From assembly GCF_018449525.1 (NCBI RefSeq), contig NZ_JAAVUS010000006.1:332211-396210 (forward strand): 64,000 bases of DNA, written 5' to 3'. The stretch comes from Bradyrhizobium sp. dw_78 (GTDB lineage: Bacteria; Pseudomonadota; Alphaproteobacteria; Rhizobiales; Xanthobacteraceae). Below are positions 23,689 to 33,095 of the stretch, in pieces (the first letter of the stretch is position 1; every line of letters begins with the position of its first letter). A program made the position numbers and the translations under genes. The notes beneath the pieces are model-generated. The model did not search any database and was not told where the DNA came from. It worked only from the letters and a program-made list of their open reading frames with translations.

Positions 23689-24633
23689 TTACCAGCTTTG
23701 CCTGTAGCCGGCGGTCAGACTCCTGTTCGGCGGCCCCACCGGGTTTTCGCCGATCGAGCCGCTGATGCTGACGCCGCCGAATAATTTCTGCTCGGCGCCG
23801 ATCCGGCGCAGCCATCTTTCGTCGGTCGACGAGAGCGACTGGCCGGCGGTGAAGCTGGTGCCGGTGTCGGCGATGTTCAGCGTCGCCGACTGATCGGTGT
23901 CGTAGCTCCGGGCCGGATGCCCGATCATCCCGACTCCGGGGATGGCGCCCTGTTCGATGAAGTCGTAGCCGTTCTGGAGCGTGAGCGAATAGCGGTCGGT
24001 CAGCGGCACCGACTTGCTCAAGGACGTGCCGAGCTTGCTTTGATCCTGTGAAGGATCGACGCGCGCCTCCACTGCCGTCTTGTCCCAGATCGCGTCGACG
24101 CCGGGAGCCGTGATCGATGCCCACGCCGTGCCGGAAGACTGCGGCAGGCTGCCGCCGTTCGCGAGCTTCTCCGACAGGAGCTGGGATTCGGTCAGCGTCT
24201 GCGGCTGGCGGGCGACGCTCATGTCGGCGCCGACCTGCGTATTCAGGAAGGACGACAGCGACTGTTTGACCGAGACCGCCGATGATCCGTTGGTATTGTT
24301 GTCATTTGACGACCAGCTCAAGGCGGCGCCCGGCAAGGCTTGCGGCGCGGACCGTGCTTTCCCGGCCGGGTGGACGGCCGGCGCCGATGCGTCGACATTG
24401 AGCTGGCTCCAGTCCAGCCTGTCGACGTCGATATCTTTCATGTCGTCGTCGTTGGTATTCACGGGCGCGCCTGTCGTCTCGGCAACGCGCGCATCGGCCC
24501 AGGGATCAGGAGGGAGATTGGCGGTTGGATTGGTGGCGGCTGTCTGCGCATGCGCCGAAAGCAGCCATGCCGCGCTGAAGCCGGCGACCAAAACCGGCAG
24601 CCCTGTCCAGCGATGTCGTCCCGTCGAAGTCAT
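23689..24633 (-). CDS. Secreted, probably outer-membrane, hypothetical protein
   Basis: 314 residues. A signal peptide (about 1-29, LPVLVAGFSAAWLLSAHAQT) is followed by a low-complexity Asp/Asn/Pro-rich region and then alternating hydrophobic/polar strands toward the end (RYSLTLQNGYDF, TDTGTSFTAGQSL, GVSISGSIG). The last residues, TAGYRQSW, end in an aromatic residue as outer-membrane barrels often do. It may be a small barrel or a surface-exposed protein. No family recognised. Confidence 0.65.
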   Translation of the reverse strand: MTSTGRHRWTGLPVLVAGFSAAWLLSAHAQTAATNPTANLPPDPWADARVAETTGAPVNTNDDDMKDIDVDRLDWSQLNVDASAPAVHPAGKARSAPQALPGAALSWSSNDNNTNGSSAVSVKQSLSSFLNTQVGADMSVARQPQTLTESQLLSEKLANGGSLPQSSGTAWASITAPGVDAIWDKTAVEARVDPSQDQSKLGTSLSKSVPLTDRYSLTLQNGYDFIEQGAIPGVGMIGHPARSYDTDQSATLNIADTGTSFTAGQSLSSTDERWLRRIGAEQKLFGGVSISGSIGENPVGPPNRSLTAGYRQSW

Positions 24634-24791
24634 AAGCTCAGCCCTGATCCGGTCCGGCTGCCAATGCCGGACGCGACCAAAATGCGTTTGCCGTGGTGCA
24701 AAATTATGGCGCCAGGCGCAAGCCGTGATTCACATCATCGCGATGCCGCGATCCGCCTGAGCGGTGCTCCGCACCGCCCAGGCCAATGTCC

Positions 24792-25226
24792 TTACGACGC
24801 CAGCTTCGGCAGATGGATCGGGCGTCCGAGCGCCTGTTCCACCAGATCGAAGGTGTCGACGAGAACGCGGATATTGGAGAGCCGGCCCGCCTTGAACTGT
24901 GCGAAATGCGCAAGCCGCAGGCTGATCGGCTTGTTGGAATCGAGCGCCGTCAGCGAATAGCGTATCATCGAGGCTGCTGAATCGACGCCGAGCAGCACCG
25001 ACTCCCGGTTGACACGGTGGACCCGGACGTTGTCGGCGATCCGCCTGATCACATCGAGCACGGCTGCCTTGCCGCGGCGCGCGCCGAAAAAGGGAAACAT
25101 GTCGATCGGGCCATAAATCGCCCAGTCCACGTCGTCGTCAATCAAGGCTTCGAGATCCGCGTATTGGCGCTCATCGATCGCGCGATGCAATGCGCGCGAA
25201 AAACGCCAGAGACTATGCTCTGTCAT
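24792..25226 (-). CDS. NTF2-like (SnoaL-type) protein, copy 1
   Basis: 144 residues from ATG 25224-25226, which has AGGA at normal spacing; an ATG three codons upstream also exists. The NTF2-like alpha+beta cone is suggested by ALHRAIDERQYADLEALIDD followed by VDWAIYGPIDMFPFFGARRG. Members are enzymes, binding proteins or stress proteins, so function is open. A second family member lies about 270 bp upstream on the same strand and shares the P(I/V)D(M/L)FP motif and a similar C-terminal FD(L/F)V(E/Q)Q segment. Confidence 0.75.
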   Translation of the reverse strand: MTEHSLWRFSRALHRAIDERQYADLEALIDDDVDWAIYGPIDMFPFFGARRGKAAVLDVIRRIADNVRVHRVNRESVLLGVDSAASMIRYSLTALDSNKPISLRLAHFAQFKAGRLSNIRVLVDTFDLVEQALGRPIHLPKLAS

Positions 25227-25491
25227 TATATGCATTCCTGAACATGGCTTGAAAAATAAGCAAGCGGCCCACAGAGCGTCATTGGCGACGCCGCGGCCGG
25301 ATGCTTCACTTCGTTCCTAGGTTGTGAAATAGCGGCGGCCAACCGGAATGCAATCTGCAATTTTGCATTGCACAAATGCGACGTGCCGATGAACCGAAAA
25401 AGTTCTAACCGCCGTGCCGGTGCGCAGCCTCACGCCCGATCGCTGTTTCGATATCGCGAAACGCCATCACCCCGATGCCGCCGCGATAGGC

Positions 25492-25947
25492 TTAGCTGCG
25501 CATTGCCTCGCGCAGGTCGGTGGCGAATGAATGGGTGAGGTCCTGGCCGAGCAATTGCTGGACGAAGTCGAATGAGTCGAGGAATGCGCGATGAATGTGG
25601 ATCAGCCCGTCGCGCATCGTGAAGAATTGGGCGGTCTCGAGCCGGACCATGCGATCGTCATTGCGCTTGCGCAGGCTGAGGAGCTGTATCGTCGCGACCT
25701 TGTCGCCCTCGACGGCCATGAACTTGACCTCGCATTTCCGGCTCGAATAATAGCTCTGCTGCGTCCGGATCGCTTCGCTGATCCAGGCCCTGCCGTGCTT
25801 CTGTCCGAGATGCGGAAACAGGTCGACCGGCGCGTGGGTTACGCTGTCGAGTTCCTCGTCGCAATACGTCATCGCCTTGTCGATGTCGCCGGAATAGAAC
25901 GCGTCGAGGAAATTCAGCACGCTTTGCCGGTGCATATCCTCAGCCAT
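25492..25947 (-). CDS. NTF2-like (SnoaL-type) protein, copy 2
   Basis: 151 residues with GGAGAAGGAA upstream of the ATG. NTF2-like features: VLNFLDAFYSGDIDKAMTYC, then HAPVDLFPHLGQKHGRAWIS, ending with SFDFVQQLLGQ. Paralogous to the gene 270 bp downstream on the same strand, with a gap too long for tight coupling. Function unknown. Confidence 0.8.
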   Translation of the reverse strand: MAEDMHRQSVLNFLDAFYSGDIDKAMTYCDEELDSVTHAPVDLFPHLGQKHGRAWISEAIRTQQSYYSSRKCEVKFMAVEGDKVATIQLLSLRKRNDDRMVRLETAQFFTMRDGLIHIHRAFLDSFDFVQQLLGQDLTHSFATDLREAMRS

Positions 25948-26333
25948 TTCCTTCTCCGCGGCATTCCATTCCGATTCGCTGTAACGGTTCCATTGTGAAC
26001 GGAATTATCAGGCGATCAATCGGCAAAGCAACGTAAGTGTGTACACAGCCATGAGGCGCGGGCCGGTGCAATTTTTACGTGTAGCACTGTGCCGATTTCG
26101 CGCGAATGCGTTTCAACGGCCGTGCAGATTGCCGCGCGACATGCCCGGTGATTCCGTGCGGACGTTTCTCCATGCGCCTGATCTCGTAGGGATCGTCCCG
26201 AGCGCGGCACGGTCTGCGTATCATTTGTTTCATCATTCCGATCCGGCTTGAACCGCGGCGGCCATTACCTATCTCACGGGCGCGGCGCGATGGAATCGGA
26301 TCGACCAAGCCGCGGGAAGAGGAAGCAGCCGCC

Positions 26334-26576
26334 ATGAAAACGATCGCCACCTTGTTCGCCGTCGCCGCGCTGACGCTGGCCGCCACTGCGGCCGACGCCA
26401 AGGGCTGCATCAAGGGCGCGGTGGTCGGCGGCATTGCCGGTCACTATGCCGGCCATCACGGCCTGCTCGGCGCCGCCGCCGGCTGCCTCTACGGCCGCCA
26501 CCACGCCAAGGAGCAGGAGCGCCAGCAGCAACAGCAAGGCCAGGGCCAGCCGCCCGAGGCGCAAGGCAAGATCTGA
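26334..26576 (+). CDS. Small secreted glycine-zipper-like protein
   Basis: 80 residues. Signal peptide 1-23 (ending AADAKG), then a Gly/Ala/His-rich hydrophobic stretch (GAVVGGIAGHYAGHHGLLGA, then AAGCLYG) with GxxxG spacing, then a Gln-rich tail (QERQQQQQGQGQ). Two cysteines flank the zipper region. Probably periplasmic or membrane-associated. GGGAAGAGGAAG precedes the ATG. Confidence 0.7.
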   Translation: MKTIATLFAVAALTLAATAADAKGCIKGAVVGGIAGHYAGHHGLLGAAAGCLYGRHHAKEQERQQQQQGQGQPPEAQGKI

Positions 26577-27505
26577 TTCGTCATTGTTCGGAGCTTGGAT
26601 GCCTTTGTTGTCGCCCCCGCGAACGCAGAGATCCATGACCGCTGATGCCAGTTGTCGATCGAACTGCGGCTGCAGCGTCGTGTGACAATAGGCTTGTGTG
26701 GCTATGGGTCCCGGCGCAAGGCCGGGACGACATGGAATTTGTTTTCCGATTTAATTTTCAAACAGCAGGCGCAACCTCGCGATCCCGCGGCGCGATGCGT
26801 CCGAGTCATGCACGAACCATTTGCCCCACAAAAAAAGAGGGCGCAGGAAACGCCGGGTGCCCGCCGCACCCGCAGCCTCGCGTGCAAAATGTAGAAAGCA
26901 CACGAGTTCGTCACCACAGGTGTACCGGAACGCCCGGCGTTTCCTGCGCAATGGTTTTAACGGCTTACTCCGCGCTCTCCCCGGCGACGAATTCGTCTTG
27001 TCACCGTCATCGGCGGATTGAAGGTTTTGTCAGTTCGGTCGAACCGACATCGCCTCCGCCAACTTGACACCAGCAACGGGTGCCAGGACCACACGGCTTC
27101 ACCGTCCGCAACAGCGCCGTTCGTCCGCGCGCCGTCATCGCTCACGAGCCGTGAAGCCCGCCCTGCGATTCCATTCGCGCGCCCGGCGCTGCCGCGTCCA
27201 CCGCATCCCGCGCCCAACGTCCGTGACGATCGCGATACGCCCCTCTTTGGGGTACGGGATGGCGCGGCAGATGCAGGTGATTTGGGTCGGATGAAAACGG
27301 AAATATTTTTAGGGACGGGGCTGGACAGGGCAAATCACTTTTCGCGGCCCGTCGACAGCTTGCCTGGATTGCCGTCGTGGCTGTCATCGGGCGCGCATTC
27401 GCTTGTCCCGTTGGCGCAGTCTCTCGGCCATGCTCCTGTTGAAATTCCCAGGAACATCGCCGCCATCGTCGGCGTTTTCCCTTCGTTGCGTGACGGAGGA
27501 GAACG
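26577..27505. repeat. 930-bp repeat-rich stretch with coding-like dispersed element
   Basis: About 26690-26735 is a short palindrome (GGTCCCGGCGCAAGGCCGGG). From about 26800 to 27290 lies a GC-rich element whose plus-strand translation contains AGNAGCPPHPQPRVQNVEST and GTPGVSCAMVLTAYSALSP. I recognise this as a translation found many times as spurious 'hypothetical proteins' in Bradyrhizobium genomes; that is recalled, not searched. No convincing functional gene lies here. Confidence 0.55.
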
Positions 27506-27697
27506 ATGACAAAGCCGCTGATAAAAACCATCCGACCCGTTCCCGACGAGAACCAGTGCCACAAGGGCCCCGGCAGCGTGCCCGGTGTTCCGCTCGACAC
27601 CACCAAGGGCCATCGTGACGACGAGAAGCACAATATCCGCGAGCAGGCCGCACACGGCAATCTGATCCAGAACACCAGCAACAGGCGGTCGGGATAA
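27506..27697 (+). CDS. Small hydrophilic hypothetical protein
   Basis: 63 residues with an excellent ribosome binding site (GGAGGAGAACG before ATG). Polar and rich in Lys, Asp, Asn and His (PDENQCHKGPGSVPGVPLDT, EKHNIREQAAHGNLIQNTSN). Predicted soluble and probably disordered. No family name known to me. Confidence 0.6.
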   Translation: MTKPLIKTIRPVPDENQCHKGPGSVPGVPLDTTKGHRDDEKHNIREQAAHGNLIQNTSNRRSG

Positions 27698-27721
27698 GAG
27701 GCCCGCGTGTACATCTTCACA

Positions 27722-27828
27722 CGCCGTCATTCCGGGACGCGTGACATGCGAACCTGGAATCCATAGCCACCCGCAAATGGACTCCGGACAGTCACTTTCG
27801 CGGTTTCCGGAATGACGGAAACGCAATT
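27722..27828. repeat. Palindromic intergenic element, family C-like
   Basis: Outer arms CGTCATTCCGGGA and TTCCGGAATGACG are near-complementary and enclose about 80 bases. Same outer arms as the element at 46495-46590. Lies between convergent genes. Confidence 0.6.
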
Positions 27829-27875
27829 GCTTAGCAGGCCGGAATTCCGCGCGGAAAGTTCGGATGGGCTACCGA

Positions 27876-30800
27876 CTACCGCTTCTTCCATCCGCCCCGG
27901 TGCCCCGGCGCGCCGCCGGTGGAGCGCGGGGAGGGACCGAATTCGGGGCCTGACTGGCGCGAGTCGGTGGGCTGGAAGATCTTGCTGCCGGGACCGGGCG
28001 GCTTGCTCGGGAGCGTCCCGCCGGGGCGATGGGGCACGCTCTCCGTGCCCGGTCCCATTTCGTCCAATGTCGGCTTGCGCGGACGGGCAGTTTTGCCGCG
28101 CGACGGCTTGACCTCGTGCCAGGTCGCGATGCCCATCTCGTCGAGATCGGGCTTGTGGATTTTCGAGGCAGCGCCTGAGCTCGGGGTATTGTTGCCGCCG
28201 CGCTTCGGGGACTGCCGCGGCAAATTGGCGGCCTCGCCGTATTTCTTTGTGCCCGCATAGGCGCCGGCCTTGCCCTGTACCACGCGCTGCTTGGCGGTGG
28301 GGTCGTCGACCACGGCCAGTTCGGTGGCGCGCAGGCGCTTGACCTCGTCGCGCAGGCGCGCCGCTTCCTCGAAGTTCAGGTCGGCGGCGGCCTCGCGCAT
28401 CCGGGTTTCGAGATCGGCCAGCACGGCTTCGAAATTATGCCCGATCGCGATCACGTCGTCGGCCATGCCGTGATCGCCGAGATCGACCATCACATGGTCG
28501 CGTTCGTAGACCGAATTGAGGATGTCGCCGATCGATTTCTTCACGCTCTCCGGCGTGATGTTGTTGGCGGTGTTGTATTCGACCTGCTTCTCGCGGCGGC
28601 GGTTGGTCTCGGCGATGGCGCGCTCCATCGAGCCGGTCATGTGGTCGGCATAGAGGATCACCTTGCCGTCGACGTTGCGCGCGGCGCGGCCGATGGTCTG
28701 GATCAGCGAGGTCTCGCTGCGCAGAAACCCTTCCTTGTCGGCGTCGAGGATCGCGACCAGCGCGCATTCGGGAATGTCGAGGCCCTCGCGCAACAAATTG
28801 ATGCCGACCAGCGCGTCGAAGGCGCCGAGCCGCAAATCCCGGATGAGCTCGATACGTTCGATGGTGTCGATGTCCGAATGCATGTAGCGCACGCGGATGC
28901 CCTGCTCGTGCAGATATTCGGTGAGGTCTTCCGCCATCCGCTTGGTCAGCACGGTGACGAGCGAGCGATAGCCGGCCTGCGCGGTGGCGCGCACCTCGCC
29001 GACGAGGTCGTCGACCTGGGTGCGGGCGGGGCGAATGTTGACGGGAGGATCGATCAATCCGGTCGGGCGGATGACCTGCTCGACGAATACGCCGCCGCTT
29101 TCATTGATCTCCCACGCCGCCGGCGTTGCCGACACCGCGACCGTCTGCGGGCGCATCATGTCCCACTCCTCGAAGCGAAGCGGCCGGTTGTCCATGCAGG
29201 AGGGCAGGCGAAAACCGTATTCTGCCAGCGTCGCCTTGCGGCGGAAGTCGCCGCGGAACATGCCGCCGATCTGCGGAATGGTGACGTGGCTTTCGTCGGC
29301 GAACACCAGCGCGTTGTCGGGCACATATTCGAACAGGGTCGGCGGCGGCTCGCCGGGAAGGCGGCCGGTCAGATAGCGCGAATAGTTCTCGATGCCGGCG
29401 CAGCTTCCGGTGGCTTCCATCATCTCGATATCGAAGGTGGTGCGCTGTTCCAGCCGCTGCGCCTCGAGAAGCCGGCCCTGATTGTTGAGCTGGTCCAGCC
29501 GCAGCTTCAATTCGCTCTTGATCGACTTGATCGCCTGCACCAGCGTCGGCCGCGGCGTCACATAGTGCGAATTGGCGTAGACCTTGATGAATTCAAGCTC
29601 GTCCTGCTTGTGGCCGGTGAGCGGATCGAACTCCTCGATGTTCTCGACGGTGTCGCCGAACAGGTTGATGCGCCAGGCGCGGTCTTCATAATGCGCCGGG
29701 AAGATGTCGATGACGTCGCCGCGGACGCGAAACGTGCCGCGGGTGAAATCGGCCTGGGTGCGCTTGTATTGCAGCGCCACCAGGTCGGCGATCAACTGCC
29801 GCTGGTCGATGCGCTCGCCCTTCTTCAGCGCGAACGTCATCGCGGTGTAGGTTTCGACCGAGCCGATACCGTAGATGCAGGACACCGAGGCGACGATGAT
29901 GACGTCGTCGCGCTCGAGCAGCGCGCGCGTCGCCGAATGGCGCATGCGGTCGATCTGTTCGTTGATCGAGGAATCCTTCTCGATATAGGTGTCGGTCCGC
30001 GGCACATAGGCCTCGGGCTGGTAGTAGTCGTAATAGGAGACAAAATATTCGACGGCGTTGTCGGGGAAGAAGCTCTTGAACTCGCCATAGAGCTGCGCCG
30101 CCAGCGTCTTGTTCGGCGCCAGGATGATCGCGGGGCGCTGCGTCGCCTCGATCACCTGGGCCATGGTATAGGTCTTGCCGGAGCCGGTGACGCCGAGCAG
30201 CACCTGGGTGCGGTCGTGGCGGTTGATGCCCTCGACCAGTTCGGCGATCGCGGTCGGCTGGTCGCCCTTCGGCTGGTATTCGGACTTGATCTCGAAGCGC
30301 ACGCCGCCTTCGGATTTTTCCGGGCGCGGCGGACGATGCGGGGTCCAGACTCGCAACTGGCCGTCCTGGCCGCGGAATTCGGGGCGGCCTTCGCGGATCA
30401 GATTTTCCAGCGCGTCGGCGGTGGCCTTGACGCCCAGCGCTTCCATCTTGCTGCGCGGCGGACGCGCCAGCGCTTCGTCGTCGTCCTCCGCGGTCGGCAG
30501 ACCGAGCTGCCGCGCCAGTTCGGGATCGAGCGTCGGTATCGTCGCCGCGGTGCCGTAATGGGCCTGCGGCGCTTCGTCGAAGCCGGAGTTCGCGGAAGTC
30601 TCCCCACCCTGGCCCTCTCTCGCTTGCGGGGGAGAAGTGGGTGGGGGCAAGCCGGGCGACGTGCCGTTTGCCGTATCGCGCTTGGCGGCATCATCGCCCG
30701 CGCCGCGCGTTGAAGCCCGCGCGCGGTGTACGGCGGCTTCGCCGCCGGCGCGGCGCTCCCAGGAATTGTCCGGCGGCGGCTGCAAGCCGGTGGAGGAACC

Positions 30801-30956
30801 GATGCCGCTTTCGCCGCGGTTGATGGCGGGGTTGAGCAGTTCCGCCAGTGCCGGACCGATCGGTTGCACCTCGGGCCGCGACGCCTTTGAAGAATTTGGC
30901 GCTTTCGATTTCGGTGTCCTGCCGGGCTTTTTGGGGGTGTCTGGATGCTTCGCCAT
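27876..30956 (-). CDS. uvrB: Excinuclease ABC subunit B with long N-terminal extension
   Basis: 1026 residues against about 670 in E. coli. UvrB is the damage-verifying helicase of nucleotide excision repair, working with UvrA and UvrC. The core begins near residue 222 (FEIKSEYQPKGDQPTAIAEL). Walker A GSGKT is 258-262, the beta-hairpin YYDYYQPEAYVP and DESH box follow, and the UVR domain (LNFEEAARLRDEVKRLRA) is near 880-900. The extra 220 N-terminal and about 120 C-terminal residues are low-complexity Pro/Gly/Lys-rich and probably disordered. Part of the N-terminal extension is encoded by an intergenic-type palindrome. Confidence 0.95.
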   Translation of the reverse strand: MAKHPDTPKKPGRTPKSKAPNSSKASRPEVQPIGPALAELLNPAINRGESGIGSSTGLQPPPDNSWERRAGGEAAVHRARASTRGAGDDAAKRDTANGTSPGLPPPTSPPQAREGQGGETSANSGFDEAPQAHYGTAATIPTLDPELARQLGLPTAEDDDEALARPPRSKMEALGVKATADALENLIREGRPEFRGQDGQLRVWTPHRPPRPEKSEGGVRFEIKSEYQPKGDQPTAIAELVEGINRHDRTQVLLGVTGSGKTYTMAQVIEATQRPAIILAPNKTLAAQLYGEFKSFFPDNAVEYFVSYYDYYQPEAYVPRTDTYIEKDSSINEQIDRMRHSATRALLERDDVIIVASVSCIYGIGSVETYTAMTFALKKGERIDQRQLIADLVALQYKRTQADFTRGTFRVRGDVIDIFPAHYEDRAWRINLFGDTVENIEEFDPLTGHKQDELEFIKVYANSHYVTPRPTLVQAIKSIKSELKLRLDQLNNQGRLLEAQRLEQRTTFDIEMMEATGSCAGIENYSRYLTGRLPGEPPPTLFEYVPDNALVFADESHVTIPQIGGMFRGDFRRKATLAEYGFRLPSCMDNRPLRFEEWDMMRPQTVAVSATPAAWEINESGGVFVEQVIRPTGLIDPPVNIRPARTQVDDLVGEVRATAQAGYRSLVTVLTKRMAEDLTEYLHEQGIRVRYMHSDIDTIERIELIRDLRLGAFDALVGINLLREGLDIPECALVAILDADKEGFLRSETSLIQTIGRAARNVDGKVILYADHMTGSMERAIAETNRRREKQVEYNTANNITPESVKKSIGDILNSVYERDHVMVDLGDHGMADDVIAIGHNFEAVLADLETRMREAAADLNFEEAARLRDEVKRLRATELAVVDDPTAKQRVVQGKAGAYAGTKKYGEAANLPRQSPKRGGNNTPSSGAASKIHKPDLDEMGIATWHEVKPSRGKTARPRKPTLDEMGPGTESVPHRPGGTLPSKPPGPGSKIFQPTDSRQSGPEFGPSPRSTGGAPGHRGGWKKR
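30602..30646. repeat. Palindromic intergenic-type repeat inside uvrB
   Basis: CCCCACCC (30602-30609) and GGGTGGGG (30639-30646) enclose CTCTCTCGCTTGCGGGGGAG, which forms an inner stem. It is read in frame and encodes a Pro/Gly-rich stretch (LPPPTSPPQAREGQGG). Its sequence type (CCCTCTC...GGGGGAG) is that of intergenic repeats. Confidence 0.65.
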
Positions 30957-31022
30957 GTCCCGAATATGGGACGAGTCTCGCCGACATGAAAGGGCAGTTG
31001 GACCGGCGGCTGCGGCCGGATT

Positions 31023-31214
31023 TTACGCCGTCTGCCGCGTGTCTTTCACGATGTCCAGATGGATGCCGCCGCACTTGGTGCAACGCATGGTCCAGTATTC
31101 GCAGCCGCCTCGTCCCTGGATGATGCGCAGCACCGCGAGGTCGGCTTCGCAGTCCGGGCAATGGGAGCGCGGGGCGGCGGAATAGACCGGAGTTTTGCTG
31201 ACGAGTCGGAGCAT
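31023..31214 (-). CDS. Small zinc-ribbon hypothetical protein
   Basis: 63 residues. Two CxxC knuckles (HCPDCEAD and RCTKCGGI) spaced 26 residues apart form a probable zinc ribbon. AAAGGTG precedes the ATG. The fold suits nucleic-acid or protein binding; function unknown. It lies directly upstream of uvrB on the same strand order (uvrB is left of it), but the 66-bp gap holds no clear promoter, so read-through into uvrB is possible. Confidence 0.7.
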   Translation of the reverse strand: MLRLVSKTPVYSAAPRSHCPDCEADLAVLRIIQGRGGCEYWTMRCTKCGGIHLDIVKDTRQTA

Positions 31215-31236
31215 CGGCGTGGCACCTTTCCAGTGC

Positions 31237-31509
31237 TTAAAGCGTGGCCCGGGATTCGGCCGGCGGCATCGGCGCGGTCACTGTCATCGGTGGGAGTGTC
31301 GCGTATCGCGGCCCGAAATGATCGATGTGGCTCATCGCGTCCGCGATCGCGGCGTCGGAATTGGGCCAGGCGAATCCGAGTTCGAGCGCGGGAAACGGAA
31401 CGCCGTCGATCACGACCGGTTTCAGGTCCGCGCGCCGGATCCGCGCGTGCCATAAATCCGTTCCAGCCTGGAAGGATTCGATGTCAAAACCGTCGTAAAG
31501 GCAGGCCAT
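31237..31509 (-). CDS. Hypothetical protein
   Basis: 90 residues from ATG 31507-31509 with GGGGGAC upstream. Aromatic and acidic (ACLYDGFDIESFQAG, LWHARIRRADLKPVVIDGVP), predicted alpha+beta, no signal peptide. It precedes the zinc-ribbon gene on the same strand with a 22-bp gap, so the two are probably co-transcribed. No function can be named. Confidence 0.6.
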   Translation of the reverse strand: MACLYDGFDIESFQAGTDLWHARIRRADLKPVVIDGVPFPALELGFAWPNSDAAIADAMSHIDHFGPRYATLPPMTVTAPMPPAESRATL

Positions 31510-31652
31510 TTGCGGTCCCCCATGCTGGAGCCACAACCGACCACAATTCGGCAAAACCAAGTGTGAAGCGGTTCACACACCGCGCGACATTTTTCCCGGC
31601 GAGGCTGGGGGGCGGCGAAATGCTCCCTCTAGCGGGGCCGCGGCGTTGCGCC

Positions 31653-33005
31653 TCAGTTCGCGACCATGTGGCGATCCGCCAGCCGGACGGTGACCATGTC
31701 GTAGCGGGATTGCGCCAGCGACCGCGCGCCGACCTGGTGGAATCCGATCTTGAGGTACTGTCTGTCGACATGGATGCGCAGGTAGCCGTAATTATGGTCG
31801 TCGTATTTGGCGAGAAACAGATGCTTGACGTCGGCGACGCCGCCCTTGCCTTCGAGATAGCCGACATCGGCTCCGGCGTTCGGTTCCTGTGCTGGCTTGC
31901 CGCGCCGCGCCCTGACCAGATTATTCGCGTTGTGGCCGCCGTCGCCGCAGACGATGAAGGGGACATCGATCTCCCGGCCGCCGAAATTCATGATCCGGGT
32001 GTAACGCTGGTAATTATGGGCGTGGCCGGAGAGGAATGCGTGCGGGTAAACGCCCACCTCGTGGCAGACCGCGTCGATCTGCTGCTGCATCGCCGTGCTG
32101 CAACCGTGATCGCCGCCGCTCCCGCCATCCTTGTCCGGCGGCGAATAGCTGAATGCCGGATGATGGGTCGCCAGCAAGACGGCGCCCGCGTATTTCTGCT
32201 GCTTGATCAGCGTGAGCTGGGCCCGCAGGAAATCGATCTGGATGTTGGTCACCGGCCATTTTTTCGTCTTGTCGAGGCCAGAGATCACGCCGGGATCTTC
32301 CAGCGCGTTGCTGAACAGGCCGATGATCCGGACGAACGGCGCATCCAGCGTGAAATAGACGCCGGGCTGCGTCATCGCGGTCCGGTGCAGCGAGCCGGCT
32401 TCCGGCGTGATCACGGTTTGCGTCGCGCAGAAATTGCGCTGGAATGTGGTGAGCGGCGCGTCGGCCGGCTTGGTGCCCGGAATGACGAAGGAATCGTGGT
32501 TGCCGGGTATCGCGAAAATCGGCGCGGGATAGTTGCGGAACGGTTCGTAGAACTGGTCGTAGTAATAGCGCGCCTCGCCGAAATTATAGACGACATCGCC
32601 GAGATGGTAGAGGAACGCGGCGCGGTCGGCTTCCGCCGCCGACGCGCAGTCCAGCGTCACCTGATCGGCGACGCGCAGTTCCTTGGGATATTTTCCCGCG
32701 TTCGACGCGCCGGAATCGCCGAGCGAGTGGAAGACGATCTTGCCGGCGTCGGTGATCTTCCTGACGATCTGCGGGCCGTGGCTGCCATAGGCCGCCGCGA
32801 GGCTGAACATCCCGTCATTGCCGATCCGCGATTTCGGAATCGCGACCACGTCCTTTTTCGCGAGGTCGCCGATCTGCTTGTAGAGCGCGTTGTCGCTGCC
32901 ATGCGCGGTGGAAAATCCGGTCGGATCGGGCAGCGATCCGTCTTCGCCGAAAACCGGTTCGTGAAATACCGGCTGCGGAAGTCTGGTACGGGCTGCTCTC
33001 GCCAT
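31653..33005 (-). CDS. Calcineurin-like metallophosphoesterase
   Basis: 450 residues from ATG 33003-33005 behind GGAGGAATT. The metal-binding motifs appear in order: HSLGDSG (with Asp), HLGDVVYNFG, the GNHD box in FAIPGNHDSF, the ATHHPAF His and the final GHAHNY. This is the purple-acid-phosphatase-like layout. No obvious signal peptide. Substrate unknown. Family members hydrolyse phosphomonoesters or diesters. Confidence 0.88.
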   Translation of the reverse strand: MARAARTRLPQPVFHEPVFGEDGSLPDPTGFSTAHGSDNALYKQIGDLAKKDVVAIPKSRIGNDGMFSLAAAYGSHGPQIVRKITDAGKIVFHSLGDSGASNAGKYPKELRVADQVTLDCASAAEADRAAFLYHLGDVVYNFGEARYYYDQFYEPFRNYPAPIFAIPGNHDSFVIPGTKPADAPLTTFQRNFCATQTVITPEAGSLHRTAMTQPGVYFTLDAPFVRIIGLFSNALEDPGVISGLDKTKKWPVTNIQIDFLRAQLTLIKQQKYAGAVLLATHHPAFSYSPPDKDGGSGGDHGCSTAMQQQIDAVCHEVGVYPHAFLSGHAHNYQRYTRIMNFGGREIDVPFIVCGDGGHNANNLVRARRGKPAQEPNAGADVGYLEGKGGVADVKHLFLAKYDDHNYGYLRIHVDRQYLKIGFHQVGARSLAQSRYDMVTVRLADRHMVAN

Positions 33006-33095
33006 GCGGCAATTCCTCCATCCTTGCAAAACCCCGACTGTCATCCAACCGCGTTACAGGCCGACGACGGCCGATGCCGGCGCCGCTTGGTCCGT

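Noticed and set aside
26645..27067. 140-residue ORF starting MPVVDRTAAAASCDNRL
   Set aside because: Its sequence is the translation of a dispersed repeat seen as spurious annotations in relatives; not treated as a gene.
26577..27505. Possible CRISPR or tandem repeat array
   Set aside because: There is no regular spacing of repeated units; the resemblance comes from single copies of different dispersed repeats.
28437..30713. Long plus-strand frame opposite uvrB
   Set aside because: Exact antisense of a conserved repair gene and without motifs; a codon-bias shadow.
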